From NCBI GenBank assembly GCA_011033025.1, contig WFMF01000414.1:62001-126000 (forward strand): a stretch of DNA of 64,000 nt, given 5' to 3'. The notes below the pieces were generated by a model. That model searched no databases. It was not told the DNA's origin and saw nothing but the letters and a program-made list of their open reading frames with translations. Positions 11,207-25,020 of the stretch are shown here, one piece after another. The DNA comes from Beroe forskalii. Lineage: Eukaryota > Ctenophora > Nuda > Beroida > Beroidae. The position numbers and the translations under genes were made by a program. How positions within the stretch are numbered: position 1 is the first letter of the stretch; each line of letters begins with the position of its first letter.

Positions 11207-12111
11207 GCTATACCTATGTCGAATGGAATTAACATTTAGAACTTCTTGCAAAAGAATCCGCTCATTCGCTCGAGCTCATGATGAGATAATGCAGTTCAAT
11301 CAAAATAATAGTTAGCTAAATCCATGCTACACACATTGAAAAGCAGAAAAGACCTTTCTTATCCAACAATTCACCCAAATGATCAGTCCTCTAGCTGCTA
11401 TATACCTAGACGTCCATGGTATTCATTATTGATTCAACAAGGAACTAGGGAAAGATAAGATAAGACGAAATAGGGACATTGTAGGCACTGGACAACGAGA
11501 TTAATGTTGGTTATTTTTAATCAATGAAAATTTGTGGAATGAAGATCAATCATGAATTTCCTATAAATTTCCTATTTTATGAAAAAGATCTGCTCTTATT
11601 TAAAAAAAAATATTTGTTTATTTCTATCTTACACTTTTACCAAAATTGCTAGAAGAGTAGATTCGTAGATTGCGGTGATGACTGGAAAGAAAAATGTGAG
11701 AAATCCATAAATCAACACATTTAAACTTGGGAACAACACTATTTAAAGATACTAAAAGTAAGAAATTGAGCAGAACGGTGCACCTGAAATACCTAGAAAA
11801 CACAACCTTTCATCTCCAGCGTCCAAACACCAGCTATAACTGGGTAGCTTTATTTGCAGCTGGCTCTTTAAAAATCCGTCACTCTCCTATTAAAATGAAC
11901 AAAAAATCTAGTTTAAAACCGGTAAACCAGCTTTTAAAAGGTCGGCAGGCAGACGCAGCGGAGCCAATTAAATACAAGCAGAAGATTCGACGAGCAATAA
12001 CACACGGTAAACTTAGGTGGTTCCGTAGCAGTGGAGGTAAAATAATGATTCGTTATCATCGAACGAACATATTTCATTGAAAGTCGCTCTGAGAAGATAG
12101 GTCGTTAAGAG

Positions 12112-12154
12112 TCATGTCATTATCATGGTTTATAATAGTTCATTGATGACGTAG
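12112..12154 (+). repeat. 43-bp element family, copy 4
   Basis: TCATGTCA and TGACGTAG flank a 27-bp spacer beginning TTATCATGGTTTATAATAG. Confidence 0.65.
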
Positions 12155-13514
12155 AGCATAAAACTATCTTATTCTTCCACACGGCAAATATACGATACCA
12201 GCATTAATTGGAAAGATAGTTTGATAGTATTAAAAACCGAACGTGCGAATTGCAAAAAATGGCGTAATCTAATATATTCTTGATCTTAGACGTTATTTAT
12301 ACAAGACACTACGTAATCTTTCAATGAATATTCGAGAATGGCAATGCTTTACCGTTTCGCAACGACTGTGGCATTGAGCGCGACACTCGTTCAGTGTCAA
12401 CCACTTGCTGCCTTAAAGTGCCCTAATATGGCAATTTTCCAGAAACTTTAATTACCAGCCTTTTATTGTGCATATTACCTCAATTATGTGGACATGAAAG
12501 CATAAAGACTTTCAAATGGTAAATAGAATTCAGAAAACTGCCAAGGGAACCAGCTAAATGAAAATAAAATTCGCCAACTGTGATTTGAGGTATCGAATTT
12601 AAGTAAAAGTTTGAAACTTGACGTTACTGCAAATTATAGCGCATTGAGCTACATGCTAGTCTTACCTCTTCTCGCTATAGTTTAAATTTCTAAATTTGCC
12701 AAATTTCATTATCTTAGGTTTTGATTCTTGTTTTGGGGACTACTTTGTTTACAAGGCTATAATTCTCATCTCCGACTGGGGGTGCAGGGTGAACGCTACG
12801 AGTCAAATGCGTCAAAAGACAACTCATTCGGGGTTTGGAGCGGGGGCCCCAGAAAATTTTGGTTATTTCTAGTTCTTTCGACTGATTTTTAAGCAATAAA
12901 AAGAGTAAAAATGATATGCTGATGTGTTAGCGGGCTGGAACGCAAGGTACTCACAAGTCACATAAATAAAACTTTAACAAACTCCATCAACTTTGTAATA
13001 TTTGTTTTATATTCGGGGTTATCGAACTTATTCAAGTATTCTGCAAGATTGCACCACTATGTGATTAAGCAGCCACGTGATTTGACTGCATGATTGCTCC
13101 ACTTCGACAGTCGTGAGTCGAAGGTGGTGAATGGTGGATGATTTTATTGAGTATGAACATAACGTGCACAGGATAAATAGGCCTCTCATCGTCATTAACT
13201 TAACAATTAAAACCATGTTTATTACATCACACGCAACTAGCAACTATACTTGCACTTGACAAATGATTTGTACATCATACTTATACCAATACTGATAAGA
13301 ACGTTATTAACAATTAACAACCCAGATAACAATTAATAACCCACGCGGGGCGTGTAATATATAGCGAGCACTGATTAACTAAACATTTATTTGCACCCCA
13401 CATGAGAGTGTGATTTAGCTATTTAGTGATTAATATATATGTCAGACGGTGATTGTACGGTATCACTGCACACGAGCTGTGCGTGTCCCAGAGATAGCCG
13501 GTTACTAAGAGAGA

Positions 13515-13557
13515 TGACGTCGTTATCAGAGCATAGAACAGTGAATTGACGACGAAT
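13515..13557 (+). repeat. 43-bp element family, copy 5
   Basis: TGACGTCG on the left and a decayed box (CGACGAAT) on the right; the spacer reads TTATCAGAGCATAGAACAG and continues GTGAATTGA. Confidence 0.5.
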
Positions 13558-14722
13558 GACGTATACCCGGGCTATTGTTGTGTGCAGGGCATACCGAGGG
13601 GAACTTTAGATACCGAGTGTTCCACACATGGGTGCTTATTAATCAGCAAATATAAAACAGTATTCAAGAGACAAAAAACTATAAAAGCTGGACATCCTAA
13701 TATATCGGCATATGGATTAACTTTCTTTGTTAAAAGTCTGTCGAGCCTGTAAAAGTCTAGCCCCTCTGGGTTCAGGAGGCTTCCAATGTCTCTCAGTTTA
13801 TGATGCAAAAAGTCAATAATAATAAGAAATAATAATGGCAAAGCAAGACAACGCCTCAAAAGGATTCGCGACGGTACAACGGCTAGCCATAAGTTTCCAG
13901 AAGTCAGAAGGGTCATAGACAGGGTCAAACCAAAGTTGATATATTTTACAATGAGCGGTCAGCCCATCTCGAAGGTATAGACTGTGCAGCAAGATGTCTA
14001 CTTCGCACAAAGCAACAGTGGTGCTAATGGGATATTGGTAAGCTGAACGAGCACCATGGCTTCCAGATAGACTGAAACTAATCTCTCGATGAATCAGGAA
14101 GCGCTCAAACAATTGGCGTGTTACTCAAGCTGTAAATTTAACGAAACACACGGCTCATTATGGATAATCTGCAGTACAATTCCCTGTCGTTCTACAACTA
14201 ATAAACATGCGTGCAATCATAATTATACAAATTCATCTCACGCACACCCACACACAGCGATTATAGAGAATAATTTGCTGCCGAAAAATGGAGAAGCTAC
14301 TAATTTTATTTGGCAGATTACGACAAATACAGCTTTCCGTGAGAAATTATAATGATCATTATGATCAATGATATGCTTTTCATTTCGACATACACGTACT
14401 CATATAATTTATCATTATTATTTAGCTCATTATATATTCCGAGGGCAATGATGACAGGTGGCTTGATGGTTGATGCTTTGCTAATTTTCAAACTCCAATT
14501 GCGACACATTTCAAAACTATTTCAGACTTCGAGATATCGCAGGAAATTAATATGGGTTTGGTTAAACTACATTGGCAGAACGGTGGCGCCCGGAAACGCG
14601 TCATTGGGTGTGACACGTGCCGTTTCAAAAATTGAAAGCAATGAAAATGTTCTTAATTTAAAAAAGAGTATTTATATACCTCCAGCCGTGCTAAAAATAG
14701 ACAGTTTTAATAAATTTTAAAT

Positions 14723-14765
14723 ATTATCCATCAATTCGCTACTTTTAACTATGATGATGACGTCA
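14723..14765 (-). repeat. 43-bp element family, copy 6
   Basis: On the minus strand, a perfect TGACGTCA, a 27-bp spacer ending GCGAATTGA, and a decayed right box TGGATAAT. Confidence 0.5.
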
Positions 14766-17700
14766 CTCTCATTCTCACCAACATAATAATATTCATGCGG
14801 CATATATCGAAAGTCTCTACGCGGCGTGCGTACAGATAGGGAGGAAATCCATGTTCTGGTCAGCATATTATTTAAAAGCGAAGTAGTAAAGTAACATGAA
14901 AATGAGGGACTCTCTGACTGGAAGAAGTGTCACTTAGCTCCTAAACGACGATTAAACCATAAACATAACACAAGCCACCAGCCACACATATTGTTATGAT
15001 ATTCAAACCTTCACGATATTATCATATTATCGCTTGTCTGTGACATGAAACTACTTAAAACATGCGGCCTGTGGGCAAACATGTAGACTGTCTTACGTCA
15101 TAAAATCTCTATCTTAAAGCCTGAATCATGATCACGTTATCTGCACCACATGTCCATACGATGCGCACTGCGCTTATCAGCTCTGTGTGAACTCATGTTA
15201 TCTCAGGTGATTATCTCCCCGTAAGGACCCCCGTGAAGATAAAGGAACACGTGACCAATTAGGTAATTATACATCTCTAGGGTGAGATCTGGTTATATCA
15301 CACCTGCATATAACAATTGCTTGGTGCCCTCCAGACGGTTATAACTTCATGACAATAACCACGATCACGTTTCAACTATGTGAGCAGGATCGCTTGTATG
15401 GCGATATCATTATCGTAATTGTTATATTCGCCAAAAACAAAGATAGGAGTTTAAGGAAAAATAACGTATGGCGATATATCATTATCGTTATTATACTGTT
15501 GAAGGTATACACCAAATAAATATTGCAGTTTAACGGAAAATGACTGTATCAATATCTGCGTGTTTTGAACAGTGGAACAATAAAATGTCTTCAAATAATG
15601 CTGCTATGGAATTTGAAAATTGAAATACCCAAGATTTAAAATCGAATGGACGACACCAAAAATGCCCAAGGGCTAAAAATACAAAATCAATTGATATTTA
15701 TAAAATTTTAGTTGACCGGCTTGTTATGGAGCAATAATAAACAAAACAAAGTCAGTAAATTTAAAATGAATCACACGCCTACAGTATTTAATATTCAAAC
15801 AATAACAAATTTAATACATTGCTCTAATCGTACAATTCTAAGATGCTACGCAGAGCGCAAAGCTTAATCTTGAAAAACATTGCCGAACAATGTCAATAAG
15901 CACGCAAGTTTCATGGTAAGTATCACAGAGAAAGAACCAACTATGTCGAAAGTATCATTTTAAACCCATTTGATTTTTCTGAAACTTGAACTCTCATGCT
16001 CGACCCTGATCAGAGATCATCTCAACATATAAATCACCCCTCACGGGGCTATTAAAAGGGTGACATAAGCTCTCTCTCACATTTAAGATAGAGCTCTTCT
16101 AAGCTCAAGCACTTACAAAGACCGACGAACAGATGAAATGAAATGGGTCACGTGACTTGCAAAGAGTCACGTGACCTGCAATGCTCGATTCCCATTGGCC
16201 AAGCGACCACCAACTGCACTGCTCCGCTATTATGGTTCATGCTGTAATGCACGTGATACGAGAGCAGAGGGAGTTACCGATAGTATGAAATGAAGCTAGC
16301 ACGTACGAGAAATTATAGGCGCAGAGACAGCTTCAATTGACAACGTTTAACCTTGATTATGACGCCAATTTGATCCGCCTATCATTGTTCGAGCACGAAC
16401 TTAGTACTGTGTCAGTACTGTATGAAGCTTGTGCTTCGCACCGACTACGCAGTATAATAGTAAGATAGTAGTACTGTTTGGGTGAAGTCATTCAAGTATA
16501 CTTGGAATTGATTGGAAGGCAATGTAGAAAGTCGTGGGAACATGGTGTTTGATAGAGTGCGGTAACAACATTATAACAAGCAAAATCTAGAAAATTGGAC
16601 CTGCGCAGAAAAATTGATACTTATGATGCGAGTTAATTGATGAAAAAATCATGAACTTTTTATATAAGAATCGAACTATTATAAAAGTAATGAATTATAA
16701 AAACCATTTTTATCAAACGAAATTTGATCGTGTTCAATGAATTATGTTGAAAAGCGACTTTCAATCAAGTCAAATGGTTATTGATAACCCTCAACAATTT
16801 TGAGCTTTTAAGCTTTCAATTATGAGAGGAATGTTGAAAAGGCATACTTAATGGCATTTGGGTAAAAGCCATTTATTGATGGGAGGACACGTATGTTAAG
16901 TAGGTACTCAAGTACTTAACAAAGTATCACCTTCCCAGCATAGTATATAACAGACAGTTGTCCAAGCTTCCAAGTTCTCAAGTTGTGAAGCATGTCTGCA
17001 GCATCTGTTAGCATATGCAAAAGTCAGAATATATGTCTGCCAACATATTATATTGTAAATTGTAAAACTAATAAGTTGTATGTTAATGTAGCACGCGCAA
17101 CACACTGATGACAACATTGCAGGAGGGTGTGCAATCTCTAGCTGCAACAGCAAGAGTGTGTTAGAAAACACAACATGTGGGAAAACTCCACCCCACCGAT
17201 GTGGGAATAAAACTGGTGTTCATAATATTAATGATAATATCTTAAATATGTGAAGCTTATTCAAGTTTAGAAGTTTAACAGCTACAACGCCTACTTGAGA
17301 CGTGGTCTCGCGCGCGTGCTCGAGAAATATTAAACTTAGTAGCCCACCAAGTGGAGAAATATTTACAGAAAGTTTTCAGAAACGCTTCTAACTATAATTA
17401 TAGTGATTGAGGTTTGAATATAGTGCTATATGTCAACAGAAAAAGTAGTCCATCAGGTAAATTTGTAAGTGAAGAGGCCAATCAAAAAATATTATTAATC
17501 AGAATTTAGAGTAGGGCAAATCATATTCATTGTTCCTGCGTACGCGTCATATATTCAAGCCTTATAACGCGTCTTTTTACATAAAATTGCAATATATTTG
17601 TAGCAAAGGGAGTTCGAGACAATTATTCGAAAGCAGTGTCTATTACTTTTAAATTACAAATTGAAACAGCCTCTGTTTCAACTCGTGTGATCTGCAGGGC

Positions 17701-19436
17701 GCTTGTTCCAAGTCTGAAACCGGGTCTCAAGACTGCTATTTCAGACCTAGTATATTCAGTATCTCATCAAATTATTAACTATCCGTGAATATCGACTGTG
17801 CATTATTTCTGATGGATAAGCTGATAAGGTGGCAGAAAAAATATGATTAACAAACTATAGTAGAAAATAAATTAAACCACAGAAAATAAATTACACTATT
17901 ATAGATTTTTGCAAGTTATTGCGCTATGATAAGAACACAGCGAAAATTATAAAACTCAACTCCGTCTTGAGAGATAAGAATCGGCAACACACCGTACTTA
18001 CTACCTAGTCGATTGATAACATTTCAATATTTTAAGCGAATACTCTGATCTAGGTGCACACCTCAGTGATTTCGCATATAACTAAGCTGAGAGATTAGAG
18101 ATTTACAAAGGTTAATTTGAAAATTAACGTTCCACTTACTGCACTAAATAAGTAAATATCCCACTCGAAGTATTAACAGACGCTCATTAACCTGTTAATT
18201 AATTGAACTAAGTGCTGTACAGTAAATAAATCTGTGTAATTCTGCAGTTCACTACATGAAAGTATGGAAGTTTTAAATATTATAATAATTACCCTGAAAT
18301 TACCCAAAATATGAATTAACCTGAGCTGATCATGACCACTCAGCCATTTCAAATACAATGCCAAAACATCAAGCAGATTAAAGATAAATGATATGATGAA
18401 TGGTTAAATTTGGCAGTTAAAGAGATTTAACTATGCCATAAAGTGATTATTTCAAAATCAAAATCGCCATTCGTCATGCAGATGAGACGTTGATGCGACG
18501 GCTATAATAAAAATGGAAAAAAACGAAAAACAAATTAAGATGTATTATGATCGACAGAATGTCATGTAAAAATGAGAGAAGGAATCCATTCGAGACAGCC
18601 GAACGATTTAGCGGAAAAACAGAGCTATATAATAAGAGACTGACAGACTGCACCTAACTATAATAATGCTGATAATCGGAAGAGGGCGTGGCTGACACAA
18701 GCGATATATACATATATAAACATACTTGTCACATAATAAGCTGAATAATGAACACAGCATGTAGCGCTTCTGAGAACGAACAAATAATCATGTAATAAAC
18801 TCTCTGACTTGATGGAGCATACATACACTTTTGTGTTTGCAGCTTCAATAATATATGTATAATTTTACACTTTAATATGAAATTTGTAACGTAGATAATT
18901 CGTGACACATACATAAACACACCGACGAATGCTATAATACAAAATCACGTGATAATCTCTTGATGAACGCCATCTTTGAATATTTATTATGGAAAAAAAC
19001 TGACAGTTAACGTCCAAAAATCGTTCATTTCATGTTATTATTGAGCTTACCTACACTGCAGTCAGAAAATATCTCGCCAACCCTACAGCAAGGTTTCACT
19101 GTCACTTTGATTGTTAAGTAAAATGGCAGTGATATTCCTACTCGTATTCAAAGGAAATCACAAAAAACAAAGCAACTAAATCACCGGTCGTCCATATTCG
19201 GCCTGGGAATAAGCATTGAATGCAACACGGTACTATGATAGTAACAGGTAAAAAGCGTGACACACCAGCCAGAATGGAGGATGGAAATTCCTCTGTTGGC
19301 TGAGTTTCCGCTCCCCCTGGCAGCTGAGTTCCCCCAGTTGACTGGAGCCAAGTACCACCATTCAGCACCCCTCTGTGTTCATATAACAAACTCACAGCTG
19401 AGGTGCCGGGATGCCAACTAATATCTCTCGCTCTCT

Positions 19437-19479
19437 TAACGTCATCAGTTCGTTATTCTACACCAAGATGATGACATCA
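19437..19479 (-). repeat. 43-bp element family, copy 7
   Basis: On the minus strand, TGATGTCA and TGACGTTA flank a 27-bp spacer containing GGTGTAGAATAACGAACTGA. Confidence 0.6.
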
Positions 19480-19930
19480 CTCTCAACTATCAACTACTCG
19501 AGCACTAGATCTAACAGTCTATATTTCACAGTTTAACTACACCACAGGCGGGGGACTGTGGTAAACGCAACAGAGCATTTACTAATTACAGCTGAAAACA
19601 CGGCCCGTAATATATATGTGACGTCATTAGTGCTAATGCGCTAACATATGCGTTATATATTATGCTAATTAACAATGCTATAATATTATGCGGAGACTAA
19701 AAGCGTTAAAATGAAAAGCAGCCCACATACGAACATATAGGTGATGAAACGACCTGTCTCAGTCTTGCAGTGAACCATTGAAAGCATATGATGAAAACAG
19801 GTGCCACTATTCTCTTCCCCAAACACAGTTCCGAGGTGTGACTTGAAGAGGGTATGATGCTTAGGGAATATTATAAGATTATAGGGCGGATAGACTAAAG
19901 TATCCAAACTTCAGAGTATGAAGGATGGGA

Positions 19931-19973
19931 TTGCGTCATTATCATGGATTAATGTGTTCCATTGGTGACATGG
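19931..19973 (+). repeat. 43-bp element family, copy 8
   Basis: TTGCGTCA and TGACATGG flank a 27-bp spacer beginning TTATCATGGATTAATG. Confidence 0.6.
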
Positions 19974-20268
19974 GCAGCCCAATGTTCACCAGAGGACCTT
20001 TAGGATATAAGGATCGGAAACAAGCACAACTACTGTATTTGGTCCATTTCAAAGCATGTTGCTGAGAAGCGAGTAAGCATGGTACTGACAGTGACACTTC
20101 TCCGGTCTCCCAAAGACTATAATTGGCATAGTTTGGAGCTGCCCAAGAAATGCAGCTGGTCCCCACATCTTAGTTTCAGGAGAGAATTACCCATGATGTG
20201 TTTGCACATGCATCGATAGATGAAGGGATTGATAAAGATGCACACTTGACAGTGTTTACTTTGAATTT

Positions 20269-20417
20269 CAGTGGCAGTTCGAACTGCAGTTTTTTGTGCG
20301 CGGCATAAGTTTGCGCGGCGCACAGACACGACAACAGATATGTTATATGTCTTTACGCCGCGCAAACTTATGCTGCGCACACAAAACTGTACTGCGATGC
20401 AATTCGAATTGTCACCG
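20269..20417. mobile_element. Small foldback element
   Basis: An inverted repeat whose arms share gcataagtttgcgcggcg (left about 20303-20320, right about 20356-20373 in reverse). Each arm carries an outer palindrome, cagttcgaactg on the left and caattcgaattg on the right. The loop is about 35 bp. It looks like a MITE; no clear target-site duplication was found. Confidence 0.6.
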
Positions 20418-20422
20418 TTTAT

Positions 20423-22570
20423 ATCGAAATTGCAGCATTTTAGGCGTTTTTATCGATCGATCCATGTGCACAATGTTTAGAGGTAGTAAGTTTCAATAGA
20501 CATTCAAATACTTACATGGAGATGCTCAATATTGGAATTTGGATATTCTAATATGTAACGACATATAAGCCTCTGTCGTTAAATTCATCATTAGATACCT
20601 ATTTAAGAAATATCAGAAGGCTTCTACTAGGGGAGGATTGTTTTGAATAAAGGTTTTAAGCACTGGAATTGTTACCATTATAAAATGAGGAGAGGTGAGG
20701 GTTTATTTCGTGGCAATCGCTATCAGGAGGATTAACTTAGACTTAGAGCTTTGTAAATTACGGCCTTCTAATCTCCTGTAAGGAGCCGATAATTGAGTAA
20801 TGCAGGAAATATCATGAGGTAATATGCCATAATATATGTTAAGTAAAAACCCCGCAACATAAATATTCTAACTAGCTCATAGTGCATTTAATGATTAAGC
20901 AATATCATGGCTGGCTGGGTTACCGCAATAGCTTTCAACTTATGAAACTACCAAAATAAATAAAGAAGTAGTCGTAGAATAACCACGGTGAGCATATTGT
21001 ATAGATCATGCCCTCCGAGTTAAAAGAGAGTAGAATACGGCCGGCGGCCGCGGCCCGAATTTTCCACCCATACCGTTGATATTAAAACAAGGTTTAAATT
21101 GTTGACAACGAAGTGACAGAGAATGCGATGACAAGCCATTGTTGTGTGCTGTAGACACTCCAAGACGGAGAGGTAGATTGGGGATATATCACGGGTTTAC
21201 CTTTTGTCGGGATACACTGCAACTATATCGCCATTTCTCAACACATTTATCATGTACACCGAATAACCAGACCAAATATATACAAGTCGGAAAATAGGTG
21301 GTTCAGATCAGTGACGGAAGTGTGAGGGCTTAGAGTGGTGCATACTGCAGATCATGACTGCATCTTCCACCCTTTCCACGTGAGGCACTCGAAGACAAGA
21401 GATGCCCGCAAACATACGTTTAGAAACTCAAAAGATACAGGTCAAAATGACAACCTAAACCACGATGCTTCTGCTTTGTAGTTTTAAAGACCTGAAAAAT
21501 GAAAATTGTTCCGACCAAGCATTTTTGTGAGTTTCAATGAAACGGAGTCACATTTTCCTTCTTTCAGAAACGCAGAAAGGTCTCTCCTTCAACTTTGGAG
21601 GAGGACATTTCTGGTTCTGGTATAAGACGTACATTTTTAAAGACAATACTAAAGGGGTAACGATAATTTCGGTTTTTCAAAACAAGATTTTGACACATGT
21701 TGTGACACTGTGACAGTAATAAAACGCCAACCGAAAACAATAAGTAGCATTGTTACTATCAATGTCATACCGCAGCCCACTCGAAACTATGTCACCCACC
21801 CTGAACCATGGAACATCTATCTTTATCCATGAAGTTTGGATTGATAATTATACATCAAGGGTGTGATCCGTCATATATAATTATGCAAAGAATATTTTAA
21901 TAGGCCGACCATGAAGCAATAACAGCAATTAATGACAATAATTGGTTGGAATTGGTCATTATATCACACTACTCAATAATAAGATTTCTTGATATCTTCC
22001 AGGGCTTTGTCCCCATAACTTATGGGCCATGGGAAAATGAAACCATTGATGTGTAAAGTATTTGAATCGGTATTCTCTGCAAATTACATACATAATTAAG
22101 ATTAACAACTTCCATAAATAATCCATAATAATGATAATAACAATGATGATAATAATCACAATTCACATGTTATAACAATAACCAGTAAATTTAATGTTTG
22201 AACAGCAAAGATTATTTGTAAGAAAAAAAAGCTGCCATAAGAGCACAAGTCATTTTGATGAATTTTCAAACCTCTAAAACCAAGAATGGCAAATTTTTGG
22301 TTGAGTTGAATAAATTTGACTTCAATAGATTTAATGCTGCGGGTTCTTCAACGGAATATCTAGAGTGGGTTCTGTAACAGAACTAATGCAGATTCTGTCC
22401 CAAACTGTCACTGATATCAGCGTTATTGTTTGATTAATTTTTCGGAAACTGTTTTCACAGCATTTAATTCTAAATATGCCATTTTGTTACATTAACAAAA
22501 ATGCCATATATGAAATGAACTGATATATAAACGCGGTACATAGCAGTTAGCCACATCATACTATTATACA
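20423..22570. other. No gene recognised
   Basis: AT-rich sequence with no supported gene, RNA or structured repeat. Confidence 0.5.
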
Positions 22571-22574
22571 AGCG

Positions 22575-22705
22575 ATCGAGATATGGCTGAAATTGGTAGC
22601 TAACCGGCAATCGGGATGTTGTAGGTTCAAGCCCTGCTCATTCTCAGATCACCGAGTTTGTGTGCGTGACTTCAGGCAGGGTGAATTACAATTGTTTTCT
22701 TACGA
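22575..22705 (+). mobile_element. tRNA-derived SINE-like sequence
   Basis: Resembles an RNA polymerase III promoter: a box A-like tggctgaaattgg at about 22583 and a box B ggttcaagccc at about 22623, roughly 40 bp apart, as in tRNA-derived SINE heads. A full tRNA cloverleaf with acceptor stem was not found. The tail boundary and copy number cannot be told from one copy. Confidence 0.45.
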
Positions 22706-22847
22706 ATTGAATAAAATCTTTCTGAACAAATCATCGACCAATAGAATACCTAATGCATACAAATGGTTAAATGGATTATAGACCTTCAATCAAGTTCATA
22801 GCATTAATAAAGCATAAAAATTTCAGGAGAATTTTAATTTACCTACT

Positions 22848-25020
22848 TTGGTTATGTTTCACGTTTTAATATCACTCGTAATCTTCTATTGCCATGGCTG
22901 GAAAACCGGAACAGGCACTGGTACAGAAGATTCAGAAATGGCGTTCAAAATCCGGATTACTATTGAATACAACAGCATGGTTAGGTGGAGGTTGGCAAAT
23001 GACACTGATACACTTCCCGATACCATCGTAAACCACATTCTGGGAGGGGATTATGATGAGTTGGGGCCACTTTTACCTGAAATAAGGAAGCGAGAAGAGG
23101 TGGCTCTGGCTATGATGGGACTAGGAAAGGATTTCCCAATACGGGTAGATAGAAATCACCAGTTTTATCTATTAGCAAAGGAAGTAGCGCTAGCCAGGGG
23201 TGTAAATATTACAGAATATGGACTCTCCAATGGATCTTGTGTGGATTGGATGAAAATGGAGGACTTACTATCTCCTAATGTAGAAGACTTCTTTGATTAC
23301 ATGAACAATAAGGAAAATGAACAGGAAATGCCTCACTTGATCATGGCACAAGTCGTTCATTCAGGCTACGGATCTAAGGATAAACTCGAAGAGAGCATCA
23401 AAATACTGGAGAGGAGATCAGAAATGACTTCATCCATAGACGTGATTCGATCCTTCAAACAAGGCCTCATCACCACAACATGGACTGAAAACCCCGAAAC
23501 TTCCTGCCTACCTGGCTTGCCTGGTTTTAAAGCCCTCCTAGCATTTGAATATAGTTTACTTGAACATGCCAAATATTACGACTGCAATGTACGAGTGGTA
23601 ACAAAAGACGTTGTGATGACATTTGATAGAGCCGTGCAAATTCTTGAGTTGTATCTCCAAGATGAGGAGCTACTGTCAGCGCGATATAATGAAAGTGTGG
23701 TGCATGAGATCCTATCTGAAACAAGAAAAGTTAAAAAGATTGTTGGGGATGGTAAATCAATAGCTTTCTTATCAATTGGTGTTGTCAGAGATTTGGTTTT
23801 AGAGAAATTCAAAAGAACGTCAAGCGCAGTTTCCAAGAAATTTAGCTGCAAAATTTTCCACAAAGGCCTTAACTTTGAGATAGCCCTCAATAAGATCAAG
23901 GAGGTTACACTGGCCCGTTCAATGGACTGCAGGGGCGAAGTGACACCAGGCCCCGGAGAGGAACACCTACATCACTTCTCTGAAATACCGTTCGTCTTGG
24001 ATCTCCTCGATACGCAGAGCTCAGCACGTTACATGACGCTCTATGCACCCTATATCGGGATATCCTTCCAGGAAATGCCTGTCAAGCATGCTCACTGGTG
24101 GTTGGCAAGTCACTTACTTCCAGTGAGCTCATGTGAGGAGCACTACAACGTCCAAAACGCTATCAGGGAGCTGGAAAGCAAGAGCAGAGAGTTTCACTAC
24201 CTCATAGACTACAATGCGTTGGAGAGGGGCTGCGGAGTTCTCCCTGTTATTGAGCACTACGAAAGTGCGATAATGGCTGAGAAACGGCACGGTATGTTGG
24301 TGTACGAAATGTTGAGAACTTTCACCACCAGTCAAGTGGGTTACATTTTAGCCTTAGTACCAGGGATAGAAATTTCACCCCATCACTTCGAATTGTTGCT
24401 CTATCGTTACTATTCAATATTCCAGCGTGATACCATATCGCCAGACGAAGCAGTAGATCATTTTGATGAGGAGCAATTCAGGAGTCTCCCAGATTTCTAC
24501 ATGAATTCTGCGTTTTTGTTGGAGGCCAACTGTGCAGTTTGTGAGGCATACCACTTTATTCAAGCAATATATCAAACGTCGGATTTACATACAGAAAAAC
24601 ATGGTTGACGGAGTCAATTCAGTTCGTTCATTTGAACAGCAAGCGTATGCAGAAGAGAGGCATAAGGTTAAAATCAGGGACTCTGAGGCCTTGGCTCATT
24701 GCTTGCCTGACGAAGAAAACTTCTCCGCATTAGGGGATGCCGTAATAGCACTCTTTCAGTCAGAGTTGATGCAGAACAGAACTGCATTACAATTATTCTT
24801 GAGTTACTTTAACAGTGAAGATGTCCTTGAAAGCCTTAACGCAGCCAAAGTAATAAAAATGCTGCTAGAGGCTCAGTATAATGCAGATTCTGGCTTACGA
24901 CCGGAGACTATTGAGGACTACATGGAGGCCAGACTCAATGAAAAATGTAAGGGGGGGAGTTTTCATGAAGATTGTGTCATGACCACTACATGTAGTAAAC
25001 ATAATGACAAAAATATATGA
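22848..25020 (+). CDS. Orphan protein of about 720 residues, one +1 frame change
   Basis: A single-exon gene of unrecognised family. The first frame (22848-24608) gives 586 codons and the second (ending at 25020) carries the last 140 or so. They connect if one A of the AAAAA run at 24595-24599 is extra. The N-terminus MVMFHVLISLVIFYCHGW looks like a signal peptide, followed by potential N-glycosylation sites (NDT, NIT, NGS). The rest is acidic and mostly helical by composition, with scattered Cys and no motif I can name. The frame is open back to an acceptor-like TTTCAG at about 22828, so an upstream exon is possible. It may be a secreted or surface protein, a young pseudogene, or an intact gene with a sequence error. 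The length and even codon use argue that it was recently functional. Confidence 0.7.

Larger units (their letters stand above)
11207..20268. other. No supported gene; scattered short repeats
   Basis: Nine kilobases of AT-rich DNA. Open frames of up to about 120 codons (11727-12080 and 14352-14720 plus) lack domains, splice context or repeat-free support and look like chance. Five copies of the 43-bp family lie here, plus an imperfect direct repeat of about 73 bp around 15397-15540 (gtatggcgatat followed by cattatcgt, twice). Confidence 0.5.

Noticed and set aside
11727..12080. 117-codon plus-strand frame as a gene
   Set aside because: No domain, no splice sites, no neighbouring exon; within the range of chance in nine kilobases.
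14352..14720. 122-codon plus-strand frame as a gene
   Set aside because: Composition is that of AT-rich random sequence and no feature supports it.
22583..22640. A true tRNA gene
   Set aside because: Box A and B are present but acceptor and anticodon stems could not be paired, so a SINE head is the better reading.
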